This document shows, piece by piece, positions 1 through 11,355 of a stretch of 41,480 nt of DNA. Source of the DNA: Funneliformis mosseae (Eukaryota; Glomeromycota; Glomeromycetes; Glomerales; Glomeraceae). Both the position numbers and the translations under genes were made by a program. Position 1 is the stretch's first letter; every line of letters starts with the position of its first letter. Under the pieces are notes generated by a model that ran no database searches, had not been told where the DNA came from, and was given only the letters and a program-made list of their open reading frames with translations. The stretch lies in the NCBI GenBank assembly GCA_910592005.1, contig CAJVPP010000190.1, positions 1-41,480 of the forward strand, read 5' to 3'.

Positions 1-2160
1 ATACATCACAATAATAGTAAAATGACTTCTTCTTAATTAATACTTGAGAATATAAGGTATAGGTCAGTATTTTCATATAATGTAAAAATTCTGTTAAATC
101 TTGAAATAAGATCTTCATTATAATACAGATGAAACTGAAAGAAATTTTGAGTCTTTTCATTGCCTTGACTAAAGTAAAAATATTAACACAGTTGTATGCT
201 TTAGACATATCTTGGAGGAGAACCCATAATTCAGACTTGTTAGAAATATTATTTTATTTAATATTGTTAAGGATATAAATAGGATCAAAGGTGGACTTAA
301 AAGGTAAACCAGCAAAATTTGATCCTTTCAAAATATTGTGCTGAATAAAAATTGAGGCCAATCTGATGTTGAGTAATTTGACAAAGGCTTTCCTTAGACA
401 TTTTAAGAGCATAATTAATCAGGTATTATTAAAATCAAATTCCTAGGGTTTAGGCTTAGGGATTGGATATATATATATGCAAAATTCCTTCTCATAGAAA
501 TGAAGGAGAGCTGGAGACATTTACAGATAATCAACCAAAGGTATTTTTTGGCTTTAGAATTGAGGTATTTGAGCATTTCATTTAAGATTGATAACAGTAA
601 CAAGGCCAGTTGATTATAAATATTTGGGTTAATGTTAATAATAGGTTGATATGTTGAGATCAATCATCAGAAATATCTTTATTATTGTGTATGGTACTAG
701 CAATTTATTGAAAATATCTATTAGCTTCTTTTTTAATATTACTGTCATTAGTTAGCAATAGTTTATCTATTTTTAAATTATCAAGGCATTTGTTAAGAGA
801 AATAACTCTTCTTTTCTGATTTAAGATTGAGTCAGTCATTCAAGAGGGATCTGTGTTATAGTCATTGATTTTAGATTAAAGGGTTTCTTGAATACATTTT
901 ATTTTAAATGCTTGCTCTTTGAGTTTAGCTTCGACATAGAGACCTGCTAGTAATAATTTAGTGTCTGAAAAAATGGATTTGATAAGTTCTATATTAGCCT
1001 TAGGGTTGATAGCCATAATGTTTAAGTTCTTTGAATGGGTAATATTAAGGAAGCTAATATATAAGAACAATTATTCAGAGGACATAGCTAAGTTATTAAG
1101 GCACTTTTTGGTCAATTTATTGAATTTGTGTAGAAATTTGATATCCTTATAAATAGATAAAAGGCCTATAGAGCGTTTTTGTAATGAGTGATTCTGGCTT
1201 TACTTGTAGGTATATATTATTTGGCAGCAACAATAACAAAGTCTTGAAATAAATCTCAGGATTGATTCAATAAGGACTGTGTTCATAGTGTTGTATTGAT
1301 AAGGTCTTTGAGTAAACTGTATTTGGTCAGATTATTAGTTTTCTTAGCAAATTTGGTCTATTGTAAGTCATCCATATGAGAGTAAATATAAAATAATTTC
1401 TGAGAATTACATTTGTCATTTATAGGAACATTCAAAAAGTTGGTCATTGAAACTGTGACAATTGAGTAGTCAAAAATTGAAGAATCAAACAGAAGTGTCT
1501 GATAATTGAGGACATTTAATGTTAGTTCTGAAGTCATCTATATATAGTCTATACGTAATGTGATGTTAAAATGAGAAAATATCAAATATAATGAACGATT
1601 AGTATTATAAATAATGTTAAAAATATCAAATAAATTGTATCTTGATAGAGAGTTTATGAATTAGATGTGTGAGGTGGGTTTTGTAGATGGTTAAGATCTG
1701 CGTTAAAATTACTAAGGAGAATAATGTGATAATTATTATGAGTTGTATCTGTAAAAAGTGAAGAAATATAAGTTTGCATTAATTTAAAAATGGCTTTTGA
1801 ACTATGTTTATTAGAAAGAAAATATGCATTAACAACTAAAATTTTTTATTTATCAGCAAATTGTAATTTGACGTAAATTATATGATCAAATTTTAAATTA
1901 TATTTGAAAATGTATTTGGATAGTTTCGTGCTAAAGGAGAAGCTAACTTCAATCCTACTGGATTAGCTCTTCTGATTTGTATTAAAAAATGAAATATATT
2001 CTGAGAACGAGCGGTTAAAAAGTGAGGAAATATTAGAATTGCAATTAGTTTCTTGAAGGCTAATAATATTAAAATTATGTGTAACATATGTGATATTAAA
2101 TAATTTTGTTTGACAGAGTTGTGAAAGGATCTAACATTATAAGATGTATGATAAAAAATT
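1..2160 (-). mobile_element. Decayed LINE ORF2: endonuclease plus reverse transcriptase
   Basis: The minus strand carries a degenerate non-LTR retrotransposon ORF2 running off the left edge. Near 2065 it reads ISLQETN, the start of an exonuclease-endonuclease-phosphatase domain. Near 1840 it reads VVNAYF, and near 1710 LLSNFNAD, which corresponds to the usual LLGDFNAD with the catalytic Asp region altered. At about 255-320 the relic reads FAGLPFKSTFDPIYILNN, and at 190-225 WVLLQDMSKAY, reverse transcriptase motif A with its catalytic Asp. Several in-frame stops and frameshifts break it, so it is dead. The family call rests on motif order: endonuclease first, reverse transcriptase second, on one strand. 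The catalytic YxDD motif would lie outside the window. Confidence 0.8.
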
Positions 2161-3095
2161 ATTTTGAGATAGTACAGTATTCATATCAGAGTTTTTTGTA
2201 GTAGGAATAGTATTCATTATTAGTGAGATAATTATTATAGAAAGCTACTAAGACAGTTTTTAATTTATCTGTTTAAATTATTAGTAATAGGAATGAATGA
2301 GTGAATATTATAAGAATTTAAGAGACTCTTATTGATCAATACTTGTTAAAATCAACGCAAGTACTGGAAAGGTAGAAGAATACATTTTTAAATGAGAAAA
2401 TTTATTGTTGTTGTTAGTAGCAAATTGTAATAAGTTGTTTGTTTGTCTTTTTTTGAAGAGAGGCAGAGCAGTTAAAAGTATCGATATGTGAAAACTTTTC
2501 TTCTGCCATTGAGGTTTTGGGAGAAAGTATTTGATTATATGTCTCAACTTCTATTGAAGTGACTACTTTAATGTCAAGAGCTTTTCTGTCTATCTTGAAG
2601 AATGTAAGAGTTGATATTAAGGTTATAAGCTTTTTTTGTAATAATCTCAAGTTATATTATAATAAGTTTTTTAAAATCTGGATCATGCATTGATCCTCCT
2701 TGAGCTGTCCCTTTAGAAAGATCTTTGATACCCTTGTTGAAATCAGTTGGATTTTTATAACTATCACTGTATCCTCCAAACATTTTAAGATCTATATCAT
2801 CTGAAATATTATCTGCCCAGTGACCTCTGAGTCTTTAAGATCCTGATTTTACAGGTAACTTTACATTTTTTGTTAAAGGATTTTTACAATTGTGAGAGTT
2901 TGATTGTATCTTTGTCTTGTTAAGCATTGCTTGGTTTGGACTTGATAGCATTAACGAAAGTGACATTATCTCTGACTGCATCTCTTTGTAGTTGTTTCTT
3001 AGGAGAAATATAGTTATTAAACTGTATTAGCTGAAACTATTGGTAAAGTTACTACATATTATGGTCCTTAGAAGTTTGTCTACATTTTGGATAAG
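2161..3095 (-). mobile_element. LINE 5' part, probable ORF1 C-terminus and linker
   Basis: This stretch lies directly upstream of the LINE ORF2 on the same strand. It holds broken coding-like sequence, the clearest piece around 2680-2940 reading RLRGHWADNISDDIDLKMFG and then a segment ending in HDPDFKKLI. I do not recognise a domain. By position it is the end of ORF1 or the region between the two LINE frames. No intact host gene is visible here. Confidence 0.4.
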
Positions 3096-3254
3096 TTGTA
3101 TAGTGTGTTTAATAAAAAGTCACTAAGTTATTTATTATATATTTCAAATTTCAAAAATTTATATAGTCATGTGATAAACATAATACTGGTTTATGATTGG
3201 CTAAAATTTCAATCATATGATAATATAATTAATAAAGCTTAAAATCTGATAAAA

Positions 3255-5560
3255 TACTTTATTTTATTAATTCATTAATATTTTAAAAACAAAGTCCAGA
3301 ACAGTTCTATGTAATTTATATTTTTTTAAAACATATACAACTTATAAACTTGTTAATCCTTTTCTATAACATTTCATAAATTTTGCTGATTTTTGAGCAT
3401 ATTTACATATATGACTTAAAGAAACTAAATCTAATGCATTTAGAACAGTTTCTTATAATCCTTTCTATGTATAATTACAATATTATCGAGTATATCATTT
3501 TGCAGCTCCCTAATATATCTCAATATAATTAAGTTCACAATAAAATTTTAGATAAAAAATTACTTTATGTCTCAATTCTTTAATAATTTCTTATAATAAT
3601 AGTTTTTGATTACAAAAATTCTCTTAAGCAGCTAAAACATGACATATAAAACATCTTGAATTTTCTAATAATGTATTATTTTTATCACAAAAAGCTTTTA
3701 ATTCAGAAACTCATAAACCACGTTCCTATAAAACTACTTTTATTCTTTTAGGCTTTCTATGAAGTGTTTCATCAGGATAATCAGAAGAAAACACTATAGA
3801 TTAAACTTGATCATTAAATATTATATTACGCATAATTAGCTGCTTACTACCAGGATTAAGATTTATATTTGCTATATTAAGAGTATCATCAACCAATTTT
3901 GCATGATTAGAGGAATTATCAAAAGCAAATATAACAATCATACCTGAATGTGTTTTTTCAAAAATTGGTATAGCTTAAGTTTTAATCTAATAGTTTGAAT
4001 TTAAATTATATTAGTTTTTTATTTAATTTAATAATTTAACTTATATTAATTTATTATAATAAAAAAAAAAAAAAATAATACCTGATCAATTAATTGATTA
4101 ATATTTCACTATCTATCAAAATTTTTTCTGGGATTAATTACAATACAAACTTTATTTGAAATTGTATTATCAATCTCTTCTTCATTAATTTTAATCTTCC
4201 AATTATATCAGTTAAAAAATCACTAACATAAATAGTTCTTCCTTGACCTTTTTTCATAAAGGTTGCTCATTTTTAAGTCTTCAACCTGATTTTTATTTAT
4301 TATTTGATTGAAAAGTTGTTTCATCATAGATAATAAGAACATGTATTTATTGTTCACCTACTAATTTCGGATCAATTCTAATTTCAAATTCATTACCAGT
4401 AAATTTTGGCATTAATTTTTGATAACTTTAAAATTATATACATAAAATATAAATATAAATATATAATATAATATAAATTAATTAAATAAAAATAAACTTA
4501 TTACTAGGATATAACTTCAAGAAATTCTTTTTGATAGGCAATGATATCATCTCTTTCATGACCATCAATATATATTTCTTTTGTATATTGACTAAAAATA
4601 AATTCCATTTTTTTTTAACCACCGAATTGCTGTAGATTTATTATAAAATGTAAAGATTATTAGTAACATATTTATAAAATAAAGTAATTTAAAAATTAAA
4701 ATATAATAAAACAAATACCTGATTTTAGTTTTTTTTTTATACCAACAGAAGGTAAAATTTTATTGGAAATATAATTGCAAAAGTTATAAACAGTTATATC
4801 AAATTTGTGTTACTGTAAATATAATGCAACTTTTATTTAAATATTCTTATCATCAAGAATACTAGTTCTTCTAAAATGTTTTTCACAATTATTATCAGAA
4901 ACATTATCATATTCAATAAATGCTTTAGTTTAACTTCTAATACAACGAGCAAACCATATTTCTCAATTTAAAAGATCTACAACAGTCTGATTTGCTTCTA
5001 ATTTTGCATGTCTTTTGTTAAGGAGTTATAAATAATGTTGAACAGCTTTAAATCATAGTTTATATTCTAGAGTTAAATGTTTATCTTTAAGTTTTAGTTT
5101 ATCTTCAATTATATTAACTAATGTATTCAATTGTGCATTTTAGCATCATCAGAATCAACATTGGAATCATCAACATTAGAACCATTTCCATCAGAAAAAC
5201 CATTACCAAAATTATTAACACTAGAACTATTTTCACCTTCAGAAAAACCATCATTAAAATTACTATTAGAATTATCAGTATTATTTTGATTATTTAATAG
5301 CTGATAAAGAATTTGCCCATTTTTTCGATTTTCTGATGCTTTGATTTTTTTTAATATTTTGTTATTTATGAGTTTCTTATATTTACTAACAGACGTTTGA
5401 AAAATTTTAATTCTTTTATATTTTTAATTAAAACTAAAAAAAACTGCTCTGTCTCATGTTCATCAACTCATTCAACTTCTTTATTTGTGCTACATTCAGT
5501 TTTTGCAATTTAAAGTTTTCTTTTTTTTGTTATCTCTTGGCAATATTAAATTTGTAGTTT
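3255..5560 (-). pseudogene. Decayed DDE transposase, IS630/mariner-like third motif
   Basis: The minus strand encodes a DDE-type transposase relic. Reading from 5560 to 3255 one sees a Ser/Asn-rich N-terminus, then STAIRWLKKMEF and YIDGHERDDIIAYQKEFLE (about 4500-4640), then IYDETTFQSN with the first catalytic Asp (about 4310-4340) and KGQGRTIYVSDFLTDIIGRL (about 4195-4260). The end reads FYCELNYIE followed by a stop where Trp is expected, then GAAK (about 3490-3540), the region of the third acidic residue. The block order matches a transposase family common in fungal genomes. Stops interrupt it repeatedly, mostly where Trp or Gln is expected. The AT-only gap near 4440-4500 may be an intron. 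Exact ends of the element were not resolved. Confidence 0.65.
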
Positions 5561-5639
5561 AAGGCGTTCTATAGTGAAAAAAAAATTGATCAGTCGATCA
5601 ACATCTGCATACAGTCTAAATTATTTATATATGACCTAT

Positions 5640-7030
5640 ATTATAAAATTTGAACATAATTCTGACCAGAATTATATGTTTTAAATTCATTCACACTTAA
5701 GAAAATACCTAAACTTTACCAGTTAATAACTTTTAATCTTTATTTTTAATCAGAGTAATTTCAACATTAATTTGTAGCAACAATCAATGTCTATCAAACT
5801 ACGTTAAAATATTTTAAATATATGCACTAGAAAATTTTTTATTTCATTTTTAAGTTTGATTAATTTATTAGATAGCTTTTTATAATATAAACTGTAGCAT
5901 TATGGTGAGCAAATAAGCAAATTGTATATAGTTTTTGTTAAGAGTTAGTTCATTTTACTTTTTTTCTATTAAGAGAGAGATCAGTAATTTCTTGATCACT
6001 TTATATGTTTCAGCAGAAGCAAAGTAGAAGTAAGCATGTTAGAGATAATTGTAATTAGAATAAGCCTGAAAAATGATCCATGCTATTACATCTATCATGT
6101 GACCAATATCCATGAAATTACATAAGGTGATATTATGTGAAAGGTTAATAAACTTGATTGAGTATTTGGATTTTCTTTAAATGACGTCACAAGATGCATT
6201 AATGTAATAAAATCTAATCATATTATTAAAAAGATATATATCATTTCCTTTATCAATTTTAATGAAGTTAGCATCTTTATTGAAGGTAATGATAGCTCTT
6301 TGCTATAAGTTGCAAGTTTTCATAATGATACTAGTAATATTATCAAATTTGAAAAATAATTTTTTCAAATATAGCTCAGTAACATCAAGTAGAATTTCAG
6401 TCACAGTGATGAAGAGTTTTGAAATGTAAGGGGCTTATCTTTAAATAATTAGTGGGAGAAATATAACATTATCTATTTGTAGAATCTGCATCTTGCAGAA
6501 AATGTCTCATTCATCTTTGCTCAAAAAGGCAAGTTTGAGGATTGTTTGCTTAAAATCAATAGGAGATTTACCACGTGTTATTTCTGAAAAGGAAAGTAGT
6601 TTCATGCAATATTAATCAATGATATCAGCAATCTTTATTAGGGTTTTCATCTTTATATTTTTTGAGTAAACAATACGCAAAAATTTTTTAAGAGAGCAAT
6701 GATCGATAAAGGCAAAAATATTTTTCTCAATTGTAATATTATTTTCTGAAAGATCTGAACTGTTGTCAACATTCATAATATTATATGTGTTATTATTGGT
6801 AGTTAGAGTAACTTCCTTTTCTTGTCTTTGCTAGTTAGTAAAGGAGTTTCAATAGGAGTATTATCAACTTCTATATCATTTTCTGGAGTAGTGTTATTTG
6901 TTTAGGCAACTTAAGAGGTTGTTAGTTTGACTGTCTTTAAAGTATTTTATCTTTTTTGTGATTATTAAACACTTATTGATAACGCTGAGTGACCGTGATT
7001 GATATTTTTATTTCTGCTATTTTTTGGCAT
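5640..7030 (-). mobile_element. ORF1-like retroelement relic
   Basis: A broken minus-strand frame starts with an ATG at 7030 (MPKNSRNKN) and runs to about 5640. Readable blocks include a Ser/Thr/Asn-rich N-terminus, HFKTLHHCD near 6400, and further patches of the same frame between 6060 and 6300. I cannot name the domain. It resembles the first frame of Glomeromycotina LINE-type elements, and it lies on the same strand as the LINE ORF2 to its left, separated only by the DDE transposase relic. That suggests it is the ORF1 of the same LINE, split by a later insertion. All frames are interrupted by stops. Confidence 0.35.
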
Positions 7031-7861
7031 TTTGTATGAAAGCAAAAAGATATAAAAATGAATAAAAAGCAATTAAATTTTTTACATAGAAATCTAAAAA
7101 TAGAATTTAGAAATGATAAATATGATTAATATATTATTTAAGAAATGATTAACATAATTTAATATTTTATATTATATTATATAATATAATTTTAAACATA
7201 TAATATAAATCACGATTTAAAATTATAAAAATAGATTACCTTAACATTAAAGTTCAAATTTTATTTATCATATTATACAAAAATAGAAATTAATCTTAGA
7301 GCCTCTTTTTCCTAGCAAACCTTTCATATATTCATAATCTGATTCTGCAATTCAATCAAGAAATTTGAATACAATATGTTCTATTAGGCGTGATCTTAAA
7401 GTCAGTTTCACTTCTCACAGAAAGGTTCAATAGTAGCTGTTGATAGAAGTAGAATTTACTATCTTCAATTTTAAGAAATCAATATCTGACTATAATCTCT
7501 TTTGCTTGTTTGATAATGTAATTATATAATTTATTACAATAAATTTGACGTGATATTACGAATAGTGATGAAAATGTAATTGAATAACTTTTAAAGTATT
7601 GGCTATTAAATTTATAAAAGTGAGAACAGGATAGATATTTCATAGTAGTATTATCATAATAAGGGTTGTTATTATTTTCATATATTATATAGATAGGAAG
7701 GATCGTACGTATTTTTGTTGCAGAAGATTCAGTGGTAAGATATTTTACAGTAACAAAAAAATTTCGGATTTTGGTACCCAAAAGCAGAAATATAAGCTCC
7801 AATGAGCTAAGACATTGTATAATAATATGTTTTCTCAAGAGGTTATTTTCATGGATGTTTA

Positions 7862-8930
7862 GAGTTCTGAATGAGTCAAATTGAGTCAAGTTTAAAGATC
7901 AATTCTATTTGACTTATTTTTTCGTGTTGAGTTGAGTCAAATTTATTTTATAAAATCTTTCAATTTGATTTGATTCGAGTTATATAAATTTTAAACTCAA
8001 CTCAATTTGACTCAACTCGATTTTAACTCGATTCAATTTTGAAAAAAAAATAATAAAAAAAATGAAAAAAACGATTCGGGTTATTATTTTTCTTAAACGA
8101 TTTTTTTATCGTTTAAGTCAAACGATTTCTTATTGTTCTTTTTGAACGATTTTTTTATTGTTTAAGTTGAACGATTCTATATTGTTCTTCTTGAATGATT
8201 TTTTTATTGTTCAAGTCGAACGATTTCTTATCATTTTTGAATGAATTTTTTATCGTTCAAGTTGAACAATTTCTTATCATTTTTTTTGAATGATTTTTTT
8301 ATCGTTCAAGTCGAATGATTCCTTATCATTTGACTTGAATGATTTTTTTATTATTCAAGTCAAACGATTCTTTATTGTTCTTCTTGAACAATTTTTTTAT
8401 TGTTCAAGTCGAACAATTCCTTATCATTTGACTTGAATGATTTTTTTATCATTTAAGTCGAACGATTTCTTATCGTTTGACTTGAATGATTTTTTTATTA
8501 TTTAAGTTGAACGATTTCTTATCGTTTGACTTGAATGATTTTTTTATTGTTCAAGTCAAACGATTCCTTATCATTCTTCTTAAATAATTTTTTTATTATT
8601 CAAGTCAAACGATTTCTAATTATTCTTCTTAGAATGATTTTTTTATCATTCAAGTCGAACGATTTCTTATCATTCTTCTTAGAATGATTTTTTTATCATT
8701 CTAGTCGAACGATTTCTTATCATTCTTCTTAGAATGATTTTTTTATCATTTAAGTCAATTTGAGTCAACTCGAATCAAGTTGAGTTTAAATCGAGTCAAG
8801 TTAAATATTTAACTCGACTTGAATTTGACTTGACTCATAAATTATCAAGTCAAAAAAACATAAACTTGACTTTATTTGAATTCAACTCGGCTTATCTGAC
8901 TTGTGAGTTAACTTGACTCATCCAGAACTC
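7862..8930. mobile_element. TA-flanked non-autonomous TIR element with internal minisatellite
   Basis: The left end begins GAGTTCTGAATGAGTCAA and the right end, read inward on the other strand, begins GAGTTCTGGATGAGTCAA, one mismatch in 18. Both ends are flanked by TA (7860-7861 and 8931-8932), as expected for a TA target duplication. The inner flanks also resemble each other in inverted orientation over roughly 180 bases, rich in GAGTC/GACTC words. It has no coding capacity. It sits inside the Helitron-like relic: reading frames of that relic match on either side of it. Confidence 0.75.
8085..8757. repeat. Hairpin minisatellite, about 14 units of about 47 bp
   Basis: Fourteen diverged units follow one another, each centred on a T-run (TTTTTTTAT) and a GTTCAAGTCGAACGAT-like block. 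Individual units are 46-50 bases. Better-preserved units contain ATCGTTC-AAGTC-GAACGAT, a seven-base inverted repeat around a five-base loop, so the array could form repeated hairpins. The right third of the array shares CTTCTTAGAATGA while the middle shares TTTGACTTGAATGA, which indicates stepwise local expansion. No open frame is present. Confidence 0.9.
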
Positions 8931-10203
8931 TAAGAAGAGTTACATTATTAGTAGTATTATTAGAACTCAGATAAGATTGTAATAGCAAACATTAAGTATT
9001 CTGATGATGCCTTAACTTCTCCAATTAAAGGTATATCAGGAAGGCTAATAATGATAAAGCCTTCACCTTGCATCAATATTTATTAATCATGACTTAATGT
9101 ACTAATTGTATATTTTATTACGAGTTTTAATATCATGGTCAGTCAGATTTTCTAGATTACGAAAATACTCTCTTTCATTTATGAAAAGGTTCAAAAGAGT
9201 AAAGGTTTCAAGTTTGGATTATAAATTGAGATTAGTAAATGCAGTGTCTTATTCTCTTGAACGAAACCTGTTATCAACTTGCTATAATAAAAATCTTTGT
9301 CATATACTTTATTTAGAAAATCGTAATTTGGGATTATTATATCATGTGGATTAATAAGAAACATATTGATATCAGTTAGAACATGTCTCATAGTTAAAAA
9401 AAATCGTTTAGTAACTGAGGTTCATGATTTAATGATAATATGATCACAAATAGATGAAGGTATAGATTATTTTCACCAGCCAAGTAGCCACTTATTGTAA
9501 ATTTTTGTCATGAATTAAATTTCTGTTTTCATTATTAGTACTGTCATTTTCATTTGATTTTAGAAAAACTTCTAAAATTTCAGAATACAGGGTGTGAGTC
9601 CTAACATTATGAGAATTATTTATTTTACCAGTTAAATTTTAGTATACTGAATAAGAGTTACTATTCAGTATTCTTTTCAAAAAACAATGAAGAAAAACAG
9701 ATGACAGATATATTCTTTTGTAAAGAAAAATAGAAAGTATTTCTTTCAGTAAAAGAGAAAGATGAGAAAACGTGAATCTGGTAAAAGATTTCTTACAAGA
9801 TTTATAAGTAAGAACCTTCAGTTCAGGAATGCAATTAATGTTTGAGTTAAATGACAAGAAAATATTCTGTATGTATTGCTATAAAGGAAAAGTAATTGAC
9901 TTATTGTAAAAAGTCTAATAAGCTTTTTCAGAATATAAAAAGCTTTTTACAATATACACAAGAGATTTAAAGTCATTGTGATAGAATAGTATTTTAAAAT
10001 CTGTCATATAATCTCTGCAATTTTAGCAAAGATTTCCAATGCGATGATTGTAATAGGTGGTTCAGAAGATAATTAATTTGACCTGGATTTGAAGGTAATA
10101 CTGGATTAATGTCATTATTACCTAATGTAGATCAAATGATTAAATCCAACAATGATTTGTATTCATTATCAAAAGTGTAAATATTTTGAATTAGATGAGT
10201 CAT

Positions 10204-11140
10204 AGCTTATTTTTTAAGGTAACAGATTTTTCTATTTTTTATTTTATTTATTTTATTTTTTGAATTAATAAGAAGGGGTAGTGAAAATTTAGCATGTATT
10301 TATAATTATAAAGTTCATCAAGATCAGATTTAAAAAGGAATATAAATGATATTAAATATAGTAGTATTAAATTATTAAAGTATTAATATTTATGTTTATG
10401 AAGTGTGTATATTTTATTTAATTTAATATTGTTAATAATAAAAAAACAACACTGCCATATTATTTTATACAGGTTATATTCTTGCAACAATCAATATTTA
10501 TTTATTCTTTTTTTTATTACAAAAAAGTTTAATGATATATACGTATAAATATATAAAAAATATATACATATGTAATCATGTTTTATTTTTATACTAAATT
10601 GATTTTGCTAGACAAATAAAAATATAAGACGTAATTGTTTAAATTCTGATAAAATAAAGTAAAAAAATAAAAAGAACTAAATATTTATGATTGTTTAGGT
10701 GATTGTTATTCTTACAGAAGATTGTCATCATCATTATTGGTAGTGAAGTCAATTGTATTCATATTTGAAATAAGACTTATCTTTAGGACTAACGAGAGGT
10801 TTTGATTCTTAAATAAGCTTATTTGGGCTAAGCTGCTTTGATCCCTTCTTGATGTCCTTAGTGTTGCATCTCTAGAAGTCTAACTTGATTTGCTGCTGCT
10901 ACTGTCACCACCTAATTGCATGTTGAGCTATGGTAAATTTAACAATTATTAAATATTACTATTATTATAATTAGTAAATACTAACGAGATATCTTTGAGG
11001 TTGACTATGTATTTCTCAAATGATATTTCTTTTTGTGATATCTAATCTAACTTTACCAGTTCATAATTGATCATTTCTACCATTATTGCAGTTATAGATC
11101 TCATCAATTGATTAATAGAATTTGTCTTATTTGCTAAAGA
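10204..11140. other. Intergenic AT-rich stretch with faint coding relic
   Basis: From 10204 to about 10690 I see only AT-rich sequence with short A and T runs. From 10700 to 11140 the minus strand has a short Ser-rich coding-like patch (around 10860-10920) in the orientation of the neighbouring transposase relic, without a recognisable domain. It may be an outer part of that element or unrelated repeat debris. Confidence 0.4.
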
Positions 11141-11163
11141 CAATGACATATATTACCTAATAT
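11141..11163 (+). repeat. Left terminal inverted repeat of the 2.9-kb DDE element
   Basis: This 23-base block pairs exactly, in inverted orientation, with 14040-14062. The match stops at 11164. Confidence 0.8.
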
Positions 11164-11355
11164 TTTAGGTGGTGGGATAGCAGAGGATCTTAGTTACACA
11201 TATAAATATTAATCATGTGATATTAGTAACTTAGAATATATATATATTTTTTATTGTATTATAGTAATTATATCTGACAAAAAATTAGCTATATACAATC
11301 ATTCTATATTTGACATGCATTCTTTTAAACACATTTTGTCAAGAAGAGGTCGCTT

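Larger units (their letters stand above)
7290..10203 (-). mobile_element. Helitron/PIF1-type element relic, interrupted
   Basis: A degenerate minus-strand gene begins with ATG at 10203 and continues to about 7290. Visible blocks are INPVLPSNPGQINYLL near 10100, GEGFIIISLPDIPLIGEVKA near 9035, then, beyond the inserted element at 7862-8930, HIIIQCLSSLELIFLLLGTK and VKYLTTESSATKIRTILPIY (7680-7830) and YQQLLLNLSVRSETDF (about 7400-7460). The order (a Cys-Leu-Ser-Ser-Leu-Glu block, a VKYLTTES block, then YQQLLLN) resembles the region between the Rep-like and PIF1 helicase parts of Helitron-like genes of arbuscular fungi. No Walker motif is present in the window, so the assignment stays tentative. 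Frameshifts and stops show it is dead. Confidence 0.4.

Noticed and set aside
7479..7889. 136-codon minus-strand frame as a host gene.
   Set aside because: It matches the Helitron-like relic and its first codons lie inside the inserted TA element.
8085..8757. Repeat array considered as a CRISPR.
   Set aside because: Units are diverged along their whole length, there are no unique spacers, no cas genes, and the setting is eukaryotic.
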